A program made the position numbers and the translations under genes. Below, in pieces: positions 1-8,579 of a DNA stretch of 64,000 nucleotides (its first letter is position 1; every line of letters starts with the position of its first letter). Below the pieces are notes generated by a model. That model saw nothing but the letters and a program-made list of their open reading frames with translations. It was not told the origin of the DNA and did no database searches. The DNA comes from Ignavibacteriales bacterium (GTDB lineage Bacteria; Bacteroidota; Ignavibacteria; Tepidaquicellales; Tepidaquicellaceae), in assembly GCA_020635255.1 (NCBI GenBank), contig JACKAC010000001.1:1527501-1591500 (forward strand), in the 5' to 3' direction.

Positions 1-882
1 TGTTCCAGTCGACATTGCATGGGGTATCCAGGTAGAACTGGGATTACCTCCCGTAATCTCAAAGGCAGACACCCTTGTACAAAATTTGAAATCACAATCA
101 TTGATTTTCAAGTCTCTATCAGGGCTGATACCATATGGATTATAGATAAACGGGGTAAAATCTATAAAGCTTATATTCTCCATATAAATATCACCTGTCG
201 AAGAAAAAGCGACAGAGGGTACATAGACACTCCATGGATTTGTAGTACCGTCATATTTTAAGATCGAACCGATAATAACTTTAAGGAGCGTTTCATTAGG
301 ATTAGGATTAAAATCTGAATATGGATAACCTCCTGATGGAACATCTGAAATCTTGTTAACGACATAATAACCTTCATAGGTAGGTAAACCGGTGGTTGTG
401 GAAGCATCGACATAGGTAATCATATTTGCAGTTTTAACTTCTTCGAGTGTTCTTGCTACTGCGTCGGGACTTCCCCCAGTTAATTCAATATAATCTCCGA
501 CCTGAGGGTCTGTAAGTCCTGAGTAGGCTGAGTCAATGATTCCTGATTTACCAATAGTATCTATTTGGTAAATCCCATCCTCAACCGGTCTAGGTTTTGT
601 AATATCAACCCTGGGCGGACACTTCATAGAGATGCCTGATTCTCCGTTATAGGTTGTAAATATTACCCCTTCACGACTTTCTCCTCTAAACCTAATGGAA
701 ACGTCTTCAAAATCATATTCGTAATCGACCGGCATTAGGTATGTGCCGTTAGGGAAAAAAAATTCATCGCCATCAACGGCGATTGCAAATACACCGTTTA
801 AGCGATTTTCTTCATTCGGGTCTCCATTATTAAATAAAGGATAAACCGAACCGGGCGGGTCTAACACATTAATTGTTGCCAT
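1..882 (-). CDS. Partial hypothetical protein, beta-helix-like, C-terminus beyond window
   Basis: I read the minus strand from the ATG at 882 down to base 1 without a stop, giving at least 294 residues; the 3' end lies outside the window. There is no signal peptide: the protein opens MATINVLDPPGSVYPLF. A short segment, FFFPNGTYLMPV near residue 50, resembles the 'PPGTY' turn at the start of pectate-lyase-like beta-helix proteins. Near the truncated end, alternating hydrophobic stretches such as MENISFIDF and LKINDCDFKF look like beta-helix rungs. Gly, Pro, Asn, Thr and Tyr are frequent, as in tail-fibre or surface proteins. That fold assignment is inference; I do not recognise the family. The gene diverges from the ArsR-type regulator at 1160 and shares its 277-bp intergenic region. 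Confidence 0.7.
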   Translation of the reverse strand, partial: MATINVLDPPGSVYPLFNNGDPNEENRLNGVFAIAVDGDEFFFPNGTYLMPVDYEYDFEDVSIRFRGESREGVIFTTYNGESGISMKCPPRVDITKPRPVEDGIYQIDTIGKSGIIDSAYSGLTDPQVGDYIELTGGSPDAVARTLEEVKTANMITYVDASTTTGLPTYEGYYVVNKISDVPSGGYPYSDFNPNPNETLLKVIIGSILKYDGTTNPWSVYVPSVAFSSTGDIYMENISFIDFTPFIYNPYGISPDRDLKINDCDFKFCTRVSAFEITGGNPSSTWIPHAMSTGT

Positions 883-1028
883 GGTAGTTAAATTTAATTG
901 TTTTTAAAATACTATAGATGTCTCTATAGCAGTGGTAAATTATGGGTGGTGAAAATTAATCTATTACAGTATAAAGTGGTAAGATTAGTATACGCTAAAA
1001 TAATGTATATGAAATTATAAACAAAACA

Positions 1029-1060
1029 AAAAAAGTATAGATACGTATCTATACTTTTTT
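1029..1060. promoter_or_regulatory. Perfect 32-bp palindrome between divergent genes
   Basis: Two 16-base arms (1029-1044 and 1045-1060) are exact inverse complements with no spacer. They run from an A tract through GTATAGATAC to a T tract. The element resembles a bidirectional terminator, but both flanking genes are transcribed away from it, so a terminator would have little purpose. An operator for the adjacent HTH regulator, or another cis-acting site, fits better. The function is inferred. Confidence 0.6.
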
Positions 1061-1089
1061 AAACGGACAATTAAACTTTAGGTTTTATC

Positions 1090-1116
1090 TTGACAGAGAA
1101 ATATTAATTTTATAAA
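1090..1116 (+). promoter_or_regulatory. Candidate sigma-70-like promoter of the ArsR-type regulator
   Basis: TTGACA at 1090-1095 is followed after 15 bases by TATAAA at 1111-1116, upstream of the ATG at 1160. The spacer is 2 bases shorter than ideal; reading the -10 as TAAATT at 1113-1118 restores 17. The hexamers are seen directly, their activity is inferred. Confidence 0.45.
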
Positions 1117-1120
1117 TTGA

Positions 1121-1158
1121 GTTTGATGTTTATCAAACTAGATTTATAAGTATCAAAC
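1121..1158 (+). promoter_or_regulatory. Operator-like repeats just before the regulator start
   Basis: GTTTGAT at 1121-1127 and ATCAAAC at 1132-1138 form a perfect 7-bp inverted repeat around GTTT. The half-site TATCAAAC (1131-1138) recurs exactly 20 bp downstream at 1151-1158, directly against the start codon. Sites placed between the -10 and the ATG suit repression by a DNA-binding product, most simply autoregulation by the gene at 1160. That is inference. Confidence 0.45.
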
Positions 1159-1159
1159 C

Positions 1160-2275
1160 ATGAAAACTATATTTGTAAAAACACCGCGGTTTGAGGTTCC
1201 GCTGGCAATGCAGAACCTATTTTATGATAAACCAGTTATTCACCCGAACTGGAAAGACTTCGCAAGCAAAAAGCTTGGTACGGAATTTTTCCAGATTGCA
1301 AACGGGACTTATAATTCGCCTGTACTTTGGGGAATAATCTCCGACGGAATCGGTGAAATTGATATTGACTCAAGCTTTGAAGAATGTATCACAAGATTTA
1401 GAGAAATGCCGGTGAGAGGTTTTCAGTATAATATACTCGAAGGCATACTTCATAACGGAGAAACAGCAGATCTTCTCATTACTGAAAAAATAACTCTCAA
1501 AGAAAGTCTTTCCGTTGTAAAGAGAAACAAACTCGAATGGCTTGCATATATTGGTCTTTATCCATATGACAACAGAGCGAGCATTGTCAAAGCCTTAAAC
1601 CATTTAATCCATCAGCCGGAACAGTTCATGGATACTATAGCCAAACTTTTTACGATATTCTGGGAAAGGGTTTTTAGTGAAACATGGAAAAGAATGGAAA
1701 GCGCCCTCGATAATTCCATAGATTCGCACAAGAGATTATTTTCATCGCTTAGTTTCGAAGAATTTGCAAAAGAAGTTAATTTAAAAATTAAGGTCGATGA
1801 GAAGAAAAGGACACTTGAAGGAATGCGGGGAGGATATAAACTAGGCTTTGACAGTATTACCGACTGTTACTTTATTCCATCCGTTTTTAACGACAAAAAA
1901 TTCTGGACGAATTTCAAGACAAAGAACAATAAGTGCAAAATATATATCCCTTATTTTGATCACCGTATATCGCTCGACAATACCGGTACCGACCTTTTAG
2001 AGCTAGAGCCAGACGTTGCCCTTATACTGAAAGCTTTAGGAGATACTACAAGGTATGCAATAATGGGTTTGATCTCAGAGAAACGGCAGAGCTCAAAAGA
2101 GATTGCCTCAAGTTTATCCATTAACAAATCAACGGTATCACATCACATTAACATTTTGCGCGAAGCCGGTCTTATCGATGAAAAACCGGACGGAAGTTTT
2201 ACTATGCTATCGATAAATACAGAAACAATTAACAATATCACACCTCTTTTAAAAAAGAAATTAAAAATTAATTAA
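1160..2275 (+). CDS. ArsR-type winged-helix transcriptional regulator with long N-terminal domain
   Basis: The protein has 371 residues. The last 90 or so form an ArsR-like winged helix: LKALGDTTRYAIMGLI, then SSKEIASSLSINKSTVSHHI as the helix-turn-helix and LREAGLIDE leading into the wing. The first 280 residues are not a classical metal-binding ArsR domain; they form a mixed helix/strand region I cannot assign, probably a ligand- or partner-sensing part. No cysteine metal site is evident. It is followed 7 bp later by a methyltransferase, so the two are probably one transcript. Repeats between promoter and start codon suggest autoregulation. The HTH call is firm; the inducing signal is unknown. 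Confidence 0.85.
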   Translation: MKTIFVKTPRFEVPLAMQNLFYDKPVIHPNWKDFASKKLGTEFFQIANGTYNSPVLWGIISDGIGEIDIDSSFEECITRFREMPVRGFQYNILEGILHNGETADLLITEKITLKESLSVVKRNKLEWLAYIGLYPYDNRASIVKALNHLIHQPEQFMDTIAKLFTIFWERVFSETWKRMESALDNSIDSHKRLFSSLSFEEFAKEVNLKIKVDEKKRTLEGMRGGYKLGFDSITDCYFIPSVFNDKKFWTNFKTKNNKCKIYIPYFDHRISLDNTGTDLLELEPDVALILKALGDTTRYAIMGLISEKRQSSKEIASSLSINKSTVSHHINILREAGLIDEKPDGSFTMLSINTETINNITPLLKKKLKIN

Positions 2276-2282
2276 AAAAGTT

Positions 2283-3116
2283 ATGAACTCAGGACTTGAA
2301 AAAACCAATCACACGTCTTTTATGTATTATGACAGCGACTACCCGTCAACTATTTTTCCGGGGTATCAAGAAAATCTTGATGGGATACTCGAAACTCAGG
2401 GATTAAAATATGACCTGGAAAAATATGCAGAGCTGGCAAAAAAAGCCAGTGGGGACGTGCTCGAGTTATGCTGTGGAACAGGAAGGGTTGCATTAGCATT
2501 ATTATCAACAGGATTTAATGTGACTGCGGTAGACTTTTGCGAGGAATTCCTAATTCAATTCAAGAAAAAACTCGGAGAAATGCCCGAGCTACCGGGTAAA
2601 ACAAATATTGTTTTACAGGATGTAACTAACCTAGATCTGGATAATAAAGATCACGGTTTAACAATAATGGCATTTAATAGTCTTCTCTGCATCACGGATT
2701 TTGAAAGTCAGCTTCTTGCCCTTAAAAAAGCATCCGAACATATGGTAAAAGGTGGAATCCTTGCACTTGATCTAATGAACCCTCTGAATCTAAATTTTAA
2801 AGGGGATCCCCAGGCGGTTCCTTTTTTTACAAGAAGGAATCCATATAATGGAAATACCTATACAAGGTTTGCAGCAGTAGGACCAATGTCAGAAAAGCAG
2901 GTTCAAAAGTTATATGGATGGTATGACGAAACGGATAAGACCGGAAACTTAAAAAGAAACTATTATGAAATGCATTGGAGACCTGTTTTCAGATATGAAA
3001 TCGAGCTTATGCTAGAAAAGACGGGATTTAAGCTCACGAATATCTATGGAGGGCACCGAAATGAAAAGTTCGAACCCTCAAGCAAAAAAATGTTTATCGA
3101 GGCAATAAAGATCTAG
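2283..3116 (+). CDS. Class I SAM-dependent methyltransferase
   Basis: The 277-residue protein has a Rossmann methyltransferase core. Motif I is VLELCCGTGRVALAL (about residues 59-73), followed by the acidic end of strand 2 in VTAVDF. MAFNSLLCI is where motif IV is expected and GGILALDLMNPL follows. The C-terminal half resembles small-molecule methyltransferases of the YcgJ/UbiE type, but the substrate cannot be read. It starts 7 bp after the ArsR-type gene and very likely shares its promoter, so its product may modify the compound, or belong to the stress, that the regulator senses. It converges on osmC with only 10 bases between stops and no obvious terminator hairpin. Confidence 0.85.
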   Translation: MNSGLEKTNHTSFMYYDSDYPSTIFPGYQENLDGILETQGLKYDLEKYAELAKKASGDVLELCCGTGRVALALLSTGFNVTAVDFCEEFLIQFKKKLGEMPELPGKTNIVLQDVTNLDLDNKDHGLTIMAFNSLLCITDFESQLLALKKASEHMVKGGILALDLMNPLNLNFKGDPQAVPFFTRRNPYNGNTYTRFAAVGPMSEKQVQKLYGWYDETDKTGNLKRNYYEMHWRPVFRYEIELMLEKTGFKLTNIYGGHRNEKFEPSSKKMFIEAIKI

Positions 3117-3126
3117 TAGTGGAATC

Positions 3127-3630
3127 TTAAACCGCAACCGTCTCCACTTCGACCCCATTCTTTAAGGTCTGGTAGACGACGCAGTAGCGTTCAGTGAGCT
3201 CTATAAGTTTGTCGAGTTTTTCTTTTTCTTCATCGCAATCTATATCGAAATACATTCTAATTTTTTTGAAACCGACGGGGACATCTTTGGTTACAGCGAG
3301 TGTTCCTCTGAAATCAAGATCACCCTCAGCCCGTATCTCCGCTTTGCGGTATTGTATTCCCATAGCCAGCGATACGGCTTTGAAGGTTACACCTGCACAC
3401 GCTACGAGCGCATCGAGAAGCATGTCACCGGAACATGCCTCACTGCCGTCACCTCCGGCTGCGGGATGGAGCCCGGATATTATTTTACCCGAAAAAGTTT
3501 CAACAGAACAGTTCACATCGTCAGGACTAATATCTCCTGAAGAATGATGAACTACGAGGGCTGATGCAGGATCTTGCTTATATTTTTCCTTGAGGGGCGC
3601 CTGATTAGCGCGGAGTTCTTCTTTTGTCAT
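3127..3630 (-). CDS. OsmC/Ohr family peroxiredoxin-like protein
   Basis: This 167-residue protein matches OsmC-family thiol peroxidases, which reduce organic hydroperoxides in the cytoplasm. The two family cysteines are visible: Cys78 in LDALVACAGVTF, at the start of the central helix, and Cys150 in ERYCVVYQTL. Another cysteine, Cys66, lies in the preceding loop. The length is slightly above the usual 140-150 because of about 20 extra N-terminal residues. The OsmC and Ohr subgroups cannot be separated confidently by eye. It converges on the methyltransferase gene and has its own upstream region of 170 bp shared with the cytochrome gene. Confidence 0.9.
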   Translation of the reverse strand: MTKEELRANQAPLKEKYKQDPASALVVHHSSGDISPDDVNCSVETFSGKIISGLHPAAGGDGSEACSGDMLLDALVACAGVTFKAVSLAMGIQYRKAEIRAEGDLDFRGTLAVTKDVPVGFKKIRMYFDIDCDEEKEKLDKLIELTERYCVVYQTLKNGVEVETVAV

Positions 3631-3801
3631 TATTCACCTATTTTTTACAAAAATTATGCAATTCTTCTGATAATAAAAATTTATTTGCTATTACATAAAA
3701 TTTGATTTTTAAATGGATTTTTAGCATTTTTGCTAAGCATTTCCCAGCTTCAATATTTAAAAAACAGCTAAAACAATCTTACTTAACCAAACCAAATCAT
3801 A

Positions 3802-4776
3802 ATGAAATTTTTCAAGATCGCAGGGATAGTTCTTGGAGTACTGTTCTTGATAATAGTAGGAGTTTACGCATACATTATGACACAATTTCCTAAGGTAGAC
3901 CCGGCACCCGACCTGGTAATAAATTCTACTCCGGAAATGATAGAGAGAGGAAAATATCTTGCTACGACGATGTACAGCTGTATCGACTGTCATTCTCAGC
4001 GTGACCCGGGTAAATTCATGATGCCTCTTATTCCCGGTACGGAAGGAATGGGCGGAATGGACATGGGCGAAGGCGCCGGGTTTGTTCCCGCAAGAAACAT
4101 TACACAGGATAAAGAGACAGGTATAGGCAACTGGACTGACGGGGAGATATTCCGCGCAATAACCGTCGGTGTGGATAAGAACGGAGATCCACTGGCTCCA
4201 ATGATGCCATATGGCTTATTCAGAGAACTGGACAGCACCGATCTTATTTCTATTATTGCATACATAAAAACTTTGAAACCGATCCACAACGAAGTGCCTG
4301 CTAAAAATCTTAACTTCCCTCTTAACCTGATCTTCAGGACGATACAGGGTCCGGCGGAATTAAAACCGAAGCCCGATCCCAATGATAAGATCGCTATGGG
4401 GCAATTTCTAGCAACACCATGCGTTTTCTGTCATACGCCGTCAGACCAGGGAGTGATGTTTCAAGACAGCCTGGTTGGAGGCGGTGTTCCGTTTACGCTT
4501 CCTAACGGAGGTTATGTATGGACAGCCAATATAACGCCGGACAATGAAACAGGAATCGGCAGTTGGACAAAGGAAATGTTCATTAAGAGATTCAAGGACG
4601 CAACCGATCCAAACACACATGTCGCGGTTAAAAATGAAGATTTCAACACAGTGATGCCGTGGACATTTTACGGTCAGATGACGGAAGAAGACCTGGGTCT
4701 GATCTATGATTATTTACGAACGGTAAAACCCATAAAACGGCAAATTGTAAAATATACACCGCCGACAAAATACTAA
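3802..4776 (+). CDS. Membrane-anchored di-heme cytochrome c
   Basis: The 324-residue protein has an N-terminal hydrophobic segment (residues 7-26) that acts as a signal anchor, then two CXXCH heme sites: C60-IDC-H64 and C207-VFC-H211. Each begins a cytochrome c fold with a similar internal plan: a WT(D/K) segment, a candidate methionine ligand near MMPYG or VMPWT, and a final helix ending IKTLKP or LRTVKP. This indicates a tandem duplication. The protein resembles the cytochrome subunits that take electrons from periplasmic dehydrogenases, but no dehydrogenase gene adjoins it. It is monocistronic, with a strong terminator directly after it. Confidence 0.88.
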   Translation: MKFFKIAGIVLGVLFLIIVGVYAYIMTQFPKVDPAPDLVINSTPEMIERGKYLATTMYSCIDCHSQRDPGKFMMPLIPGTEGMGGMDMGEGAGFVPARNITQDKETGIGNWTDGEIFRAITVGVDKNGDPLAPMMPYGLFRELDSTDLISIIAYIKTLKPIHNEVPAKNLNFPLNLIFRTIQGPAELKPKPDPNDKIAMGQFLATPCVFCHTPSDQGVMFQDSLVGGGVPFTLPNGGYVWTANITPDNETGIGSWTKEMFIKRFKDATDPNTHVAVKNEDFNTVMPWTFYGQMTEEDLGLIYDYLRTVKPIKRQIVKYTPPTKY

Positions 4777-4792
4777 TAGCTCAATCAATTTT

Positions 4793-4818
4793 AATCCTCC
4801 TTCGGGAGGATTTTTTTT
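4793..4818 (+). terminator. Rho-independent terminator after cytochrome c
   Basis: The stem ATCCTCC/GGAGGAT (4794-4800 with 4805-4811) closes on a TTCG tetraloop and is followed by a run of eight Ts. It lies 17 bp after the cytochrome stop codon. Confidence 0.93.
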
Positions 4819-4911
4819 AGTGTTCTACTGATGCGAGTTACTATGCAAATATCATTTAATCTATCGCATAGATTCGCTATTTTGTTAATATTTAGTCACA
4901 AAAATCGTTAA

Positions 4912-5841
4912 ATGTCAAAAATTGCATTTGTATTTCCAGGACAGGGTTCACAGCAGGTCGGGATGGGTAAAGACCTTTTTGATAACAATGACACCGCACG
5001 GGAATTATATTTAAAAGCAGACGAGATATCCGGACTGCCATTAAGTGAAATTTCTTTTAACGGTCCTGCAGATATATTAAAGGAAACACAGTACACACAG
5101 CCGGCACTGTTCGTTAATTCCTATATACTGACACAGCTGATCGGCGATAAGATAAAAGCAGATTATTCCGCGGGTCATTCACTGGGTGAATATACGTCAT
5201 TCGCTTATGGCGGGGCGTTCGATTTCGAGACAGGAGTAAAGCTCGTAACACGACGCGGTGAGCTGATGAAAGATGCCGGTGATAAGCAAAAAGGAACGAT
5301 GGCGGCGCTAATAGGGCTGACATATGAGCAGGTCTATGAGATCTGTGACAAAGCCGAGAAAGCTACAAACGGTAAGGTGTGTGATGCGGCGAATTTTAAC
5401 TGTCCGGGACAGATAGTAATATCGGGCGACGTGGAGGCGGTTCATAAGGGGATGGAAATAGCCAAAGGCGAACCGTATAATTGCAGGCTGGCAAAGGAGC
5501 TTCCCGTGAGCGGGGCATTTCACTCAAGGCTCATGGTGCCGATAGCGGACGAGCTGAGAATCTCAATCGAAGGCGCAGGAATAAATGACAGCAAAGTGGC
5601 AGTATTTTCCAATGTAGAAGCGGAACCGGTAACGGCTAAAGCCGGAATAGAGCAGTGTCTCTACAGGCAACTATACTCCCCCGTTAAGTGGGAGGATTCG
5701 ATACGAAACATGGTGAATGAAGGTGTAAGCAAATTTTATGAGATAGGTTCGGGGAAAGTGCTGACGGGACTTATTAAAAAGATACATCCGGATGCTGAGC
5801 TGTTTAATATTTCAACATTAGAAGACATACAGAACTTATAA
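4912..5841 (+). CDS. fabD: Malonyl-CoA:ACP transacylase
   Basis: FabD loads malonyl groups from CoA onto acyl carrier protein for type II fatty acid synthesis in the cytoplasm. The 309-residue protein has the opening motif FVFPGQGSQQVGMG (7-20), the nucleophile elbow GHSLGEY with Ser90, and the catalytic histidine His204 in GAFHSRLM. The length is normal. It is followed 13 bp later by fabG, making a fabD-fabG transcript. The acpP gene that often follows fabG elsewhere is not here. A terminator upstream isolates it from the cytochrome gene. Confidence 0.95.
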   Translation: MSKIAFVFPGQGSQQVGMGKDLFDNNDTARELYLKADEISGLPLSEISFNGPADILKETQYTQPALFVNSYILTQLIGDKIKADYSAGHSLGEYTSFAYGGAFDFETGVKLVTRRGELMKDAGDKQKGTMAALIGLTYEQVYEICDKAEKATNGKVCDAANFNCPGQIVISGDVEAVHKGMEIAKGEPYNCRLAKELPVSGAFHSRLMVPIADELRISIEGAGINDSKVAVFSNVEAEPVTAKAGIEQCLYRQLYSPVKWEDSIRNMVNEGVSKFYEIGSGKVLTGLIKKIHPDAELFNISTLEDIQNL

Positions 5842-5854
5842 ATCAAACAACATT

Positions 5855-6580
5855 ATGTCAGAGTTTAAAGATAAAGTAGTAATCGTAACGGGCGGTTCAA
5901 GAGGTATAGGTAAATCCATCGCGGAATTATTTAACGAGGAAGGCGCAAAGGTAACCGTTACCTACAAAAACAAGATAGACGCGGACCACTTCGACAAGCT
6001 GGGCATAAAACATGCGCAGTGCGACGTGGCGGACCTGAAAGCAGTGACAGATTTCATCGACAGCGTGATAAAGGAACACGGGCAGATAGACGTACTGGTA
6101 AATAATGCCGGCGTCACAAAGGACGGTCTGCTGATGAGGATGAGCGAAGATGATTGGGATCTGGTGATCGATACGAATTTGAAGGGGGTGTTTAATTTAA
6201 CGAAGGCGGTATCGCGCCACATGATGTCAAAAAGACAGGGAAAAATAATCAATATGACGTCGATAGTCGGTATTATCGGGAATGCCGGGCAGGCTAATTA
6301 CTGCGCCTCAAAAGCCGGTGTTATCGGATTTACAAAGGCAACGGCGAAGGAATTTGCATCCAGGAACATCAATATTAACGCGGTTGCGCCTGGATTTATA
6401 GAAACAGAAATGACGCAGGAGCTTTCTGATGAGGTAAAGCAGAACTATCTGAACTCCATCCCGATGAAAAGAATGGCAAAATCGGATGAAGTAGCAAGGC
6501 TGGTGAAATTCCTGGCTTCAGACGACGCAGGATATATAACAGGACAGGTGATACAAATAGACGGCGGACTGGCAATGTAG
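5855..6580 (+). CDS. fabG: 3-oxoacyl-ACP reductase
   Basis: FabG is the NADPH-dependent SDR that reduces 3-oxoacyl-ACP in fatty acid elongation. The cofactor motif is TGGSRGIG (12-19), NNAGV lies near residue 83, and the catalytic Ser136, Tyr149 and Lys153 (YCASK) are in place. The end, GYITGQVIQIDGGLAM, is characteristic of FabG rather than other SDRs. At 241 residues the length is typical. It sits directly after fabD and before a small lipoprotein gene 31 bp on. Two other SDR genes in the window (8580 and 38980) lack this C-terminus and are not called fabG. Confidence 0.94.
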   Translation: MSEFKDKVVIVTGGSRGIGKSIAELFNEEGAKVTVTYKNKIDADHFDKLGIKHAQCDVADLKAVTDFIDSVIKEHGQIDVLVNNAGVTKDGLLMRMSEDDWDLVIDTNLKGVFNLTKAVSRHMMSKRQGKIINMTSIVGIIGNAGQANYCASKAGVIGFTKATAKEFASRNININAVAPGFIETEMTQELSDEVKQNYLNSIPMKRMAKSDEVARLVKFLASDDAGYITGQVIQIDGGLAM

Positions 6581-6611
6581 TTCATTTATTAATCTTCAAC
6601 GTTCACATAAT

Positions 6612-6974
6612 ATGAATAAAATAATTTCTATAGTTTTTCTTTTTGTGATAGCATTAATGGTATTCGGGTGTGAAAGCAAGCCAAAGGATATGTTCGTAAA
6701 CAAGGTCTTCGTCCATGAAGAAGGAGGACAAAAGCAGATAGTAGGATTTTATGATGACAAGATGATATTCAAATGGGATGATACGCTTGGTGTGGAGTAC
6801 CATGAATCTCAATATAACATTAACCCGGTGAACGATTCGACATTTAACATAGAGGTAAAGGATAAGACACCCTATATGGAGAACAATACGTGGCAGATAG
6901 TTATGTCTAAGGATGGAGTTAGCTTCACGTCGGCAGATTCAAAAAAGAGATACGTGCTATCACAAGGCGAGTAG
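6612..6974 (+). CDS. Small hypothetical lipoprotein
   Basis: The 120-residue protein has a short lipoprotein signal ending VFGC, so Cys20 is the probable lipidation site. The mature part is a compact, charged, beta-rich domain (GFYDDKMIFKWDDTL, then TFNIEVKDKTPYME). I know no family for it. It lies between fabG and the mutase gene in the same direction, with gaps of 31 and 17 bp, so co-transcription is likely, but nothing ties it to fatty acid metabolism. Location in the outer or inner membrane facing the periplasm is inferred from the lipobox. Confidence 0.75.
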   Translation: MNKIISIVFLFVIALMVFGCESKPKDMFVNKVFVHEEGGQKQIVGFYDDKMIFKWDDTLGVEYHESQYNINPVNDSTFNIEVKDKTPYMENNTWQIVMSKDGVSFTSADSKKRYVLSQGE

Positions 6975-6991
6975 TAATCAATAACAGAGTT

Positions 6992-8566
6992 TTGGGAAAA
7001 GAAATAAAACAGCGCAAGCAAGAGTTTAAGACAGATTCGGAGATAAGTCTCCCCGCCTACCTTAGTAAACCGGACGGCGATCCCCCGCCCAATCCCGGAG
7101 ATTATCCGTACACACGAGGCGTTCATGAAACCATGTACCGTTCACGGCTGTGGACGATGAGACAATACGCAGGCTTTGGCACGGCAGAGGAATCCAACCG
7201 GAGATATAAATACTTAATAGCGAACGGGACGACAGGGCTGTCGGTAGCATTCGATCTGCCGACTCAGATAGGATATGACAGCGATGATCCGATGGCTGAA
7301 GGCGAAGTAGGAAAAGTAGGCGTGGCAATAGATTCGCTCGAGGATATGGAGACATTATTCGAGGGAATTAAGCTACAGGACGTTACGACATCTATGACTA
7401 TAAATGCCACGGCTTCATTATTACTGCTAATGTACGTAGCTATTGCAAAGAAACAGAACGCCGACCTTTCAAAGATCTCCGGCACGGTACAGAACGATAT
7501 ACTAAAGGAATACATAGCGCGCGGTACATATATTTATCCTCCGAAACATTCGCTGAGACTGATAACTGATCTATTTTCATGGTGCGGTGAGAACCTGCCC
7601 ATGTGGAATACAATCTCAATAAGCGGTTACCATATACGGGAAGCCGGTTCGAGCGCGGCGCAGGAAGTTGCATTTACGCTTTCTGACGGGATAGAATACG
7701 TGAGAGCGGCAATCAGGTCGGGGCTGGACGTGGATGAGTTCGCCGGGCGATTGTCATTCTTTTTTAATGCACATAATAATTTTCTGGAGGAAATAGCTAA
7801 ATTCAGGGCGGCGCGCAGGATATGGGCAAAGATAATGAAAGAGAAATTCGACGCTAAGAATGAGAACAGCATGAAGTTGAGATTTCATGCCCAAACAGGC
7901 GGTTCAACGCTCTCCAATCACCAGATAGAAAACAACGTAGTGAGAGTAACGGTACAGGCATTGGCGGCAGTGCTTGGAGGCGCGCAGTCGCTTCACACAA
8001 ATGGTAAGGATGAAGCACTTTCGCTTCCTACCGAGGAAGCCGTGCAAACCGCACTCAGAACACAGCAGATACTTGCCTATGAAAGCGGTGTGGCTGATAC
8101 GGTAGATCCTATGGGCGGATCGTATTTTATCGAATATATGACGAACCAGATGGAAGAAAAGGTCTGGGAATACATTAATAAGATAGAAGATATGGGGGGG
8201 TCGCTCAAGGCTATCGAAGCGAATTACCAGAAATCACAGATAGAGAATAATGCCTATAATTTCCAAAAAGCCGTAGAAGAAGGAAAAGAAATCATTGTGG
8301 GAGTTAACAAATTTGCTTCCGATATCGATGAGGAGATCGAGATACTTCATATAGACGAAACCGCAAGGAAGACGCAGACAGAGAAGTTGAGAAAATTAAG
8401 AGAGAAGAGAGATAACACCAAAGTAAAGGAATCCCTGGGTAAGATCAGAGAAACTGCACAAACGGAAGAGAACCTACTTCCCTACCTGCTAAATGCAATC
8501 GAATCGTACGCTACAATCGGCGAAATCTCCAATACTCTTCGCAGTGTCTGGGGAGAATACAAGTAG
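6992..8566 (+). CDS. Methylmalonyl-CoA mutase, catalytic (alpha) subunit without B12 domain
   Basis: The protein forms the substrate-binding barrel of the enzyme that interconverts succinyl-CoA and methylmalonyl-CoA. At 524 residues it ends before the cobalamin domain, so the B12-binding chain must be encoded elsewhere. Visible mutase motifs are TRGVHETMYRSRLWT with Tyr49, YAGFGTAEESN, GTVQNDILKEY, SGYH with His214, and AQTGGSTL. The tyrosine in TMY and the arginine in ARGTYIYPP favour methylmalonyl-CoA over isobutyryl-CoA as substrate. The start is TTG at 6992; the first ATG lies inside the conserved region and would remove essential residues. A run of seven Gs at 8194-8200 is in frame. Confidence 0.93.
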   Translation: MGKEIKQRKQEFKTDSEISLPAYLSKPDGDPPPNPGDYPYTRGVHETMYRSRLWTMRQYAGFGTAEESNRRYKYLIANGTTGLSVAFDLPTQIGYDSDDPMAEGEVGKVGVAIDSLEDMETLFEGIKLQDVTTSMTINATASLLLLMYVAIAKKQNADLSKISGTVQNDILKEYIARGTYIYPPKHSLRLITDLFSWCGENLPMWNTISISGYHIREAGSSAAQEVAFTLSDGIEYVRAAIRSGLDVDEFAGRLSFFFNAHNNFLEEIAKFRAARRIWAKIMKEKFDAKNENSMKLRFHAQTGGSTLSNHQIENNVVRVTVQALAAVLGGAQSLHTNGKDEALSLPTEEAVQTALRTQQILAYESGVADTVDPMGGSYFIEYMTNQMEEKVWEYINKIEDMGGSLKAIEANYQKSQIENNAYNFQKAVEEGKEIIVGVNKFASDIDEEIEILHIDETARKTQTEKLRKLREKRDNTKVKESLGKIRETAQTEENLLPYLLNAIESYATIGEISNTLRSVWGEYK

Positions 8567-8579
8567 TCAAATCATAAAA

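Noticed and set aside
19..261. Plus-strand frame of 80 codons near the left edge
   Set aside because: Antisense to the open minus-strand gene 1-882, and its composition shows no domain.
3194..3547. Plus-strand frame of 117 codons rich in Ser
   Set aside because: Antisense shadow of osmC; the minus-strand frame has the OsmC cysteine motifs.
8194..8200. G7 run inside the mutase gene as a possible phase-variable tract
   Set aside because: The frame is intact and encodes a plausible MGGS; nothing indicates a shift.
8493..8579. Upstream extension of the SDR frame into the mutase gene
   Set aside because: The extra residues are not SDR-like and overlap the mutase; the GTG at 8580 gives the correct family N-terminus.
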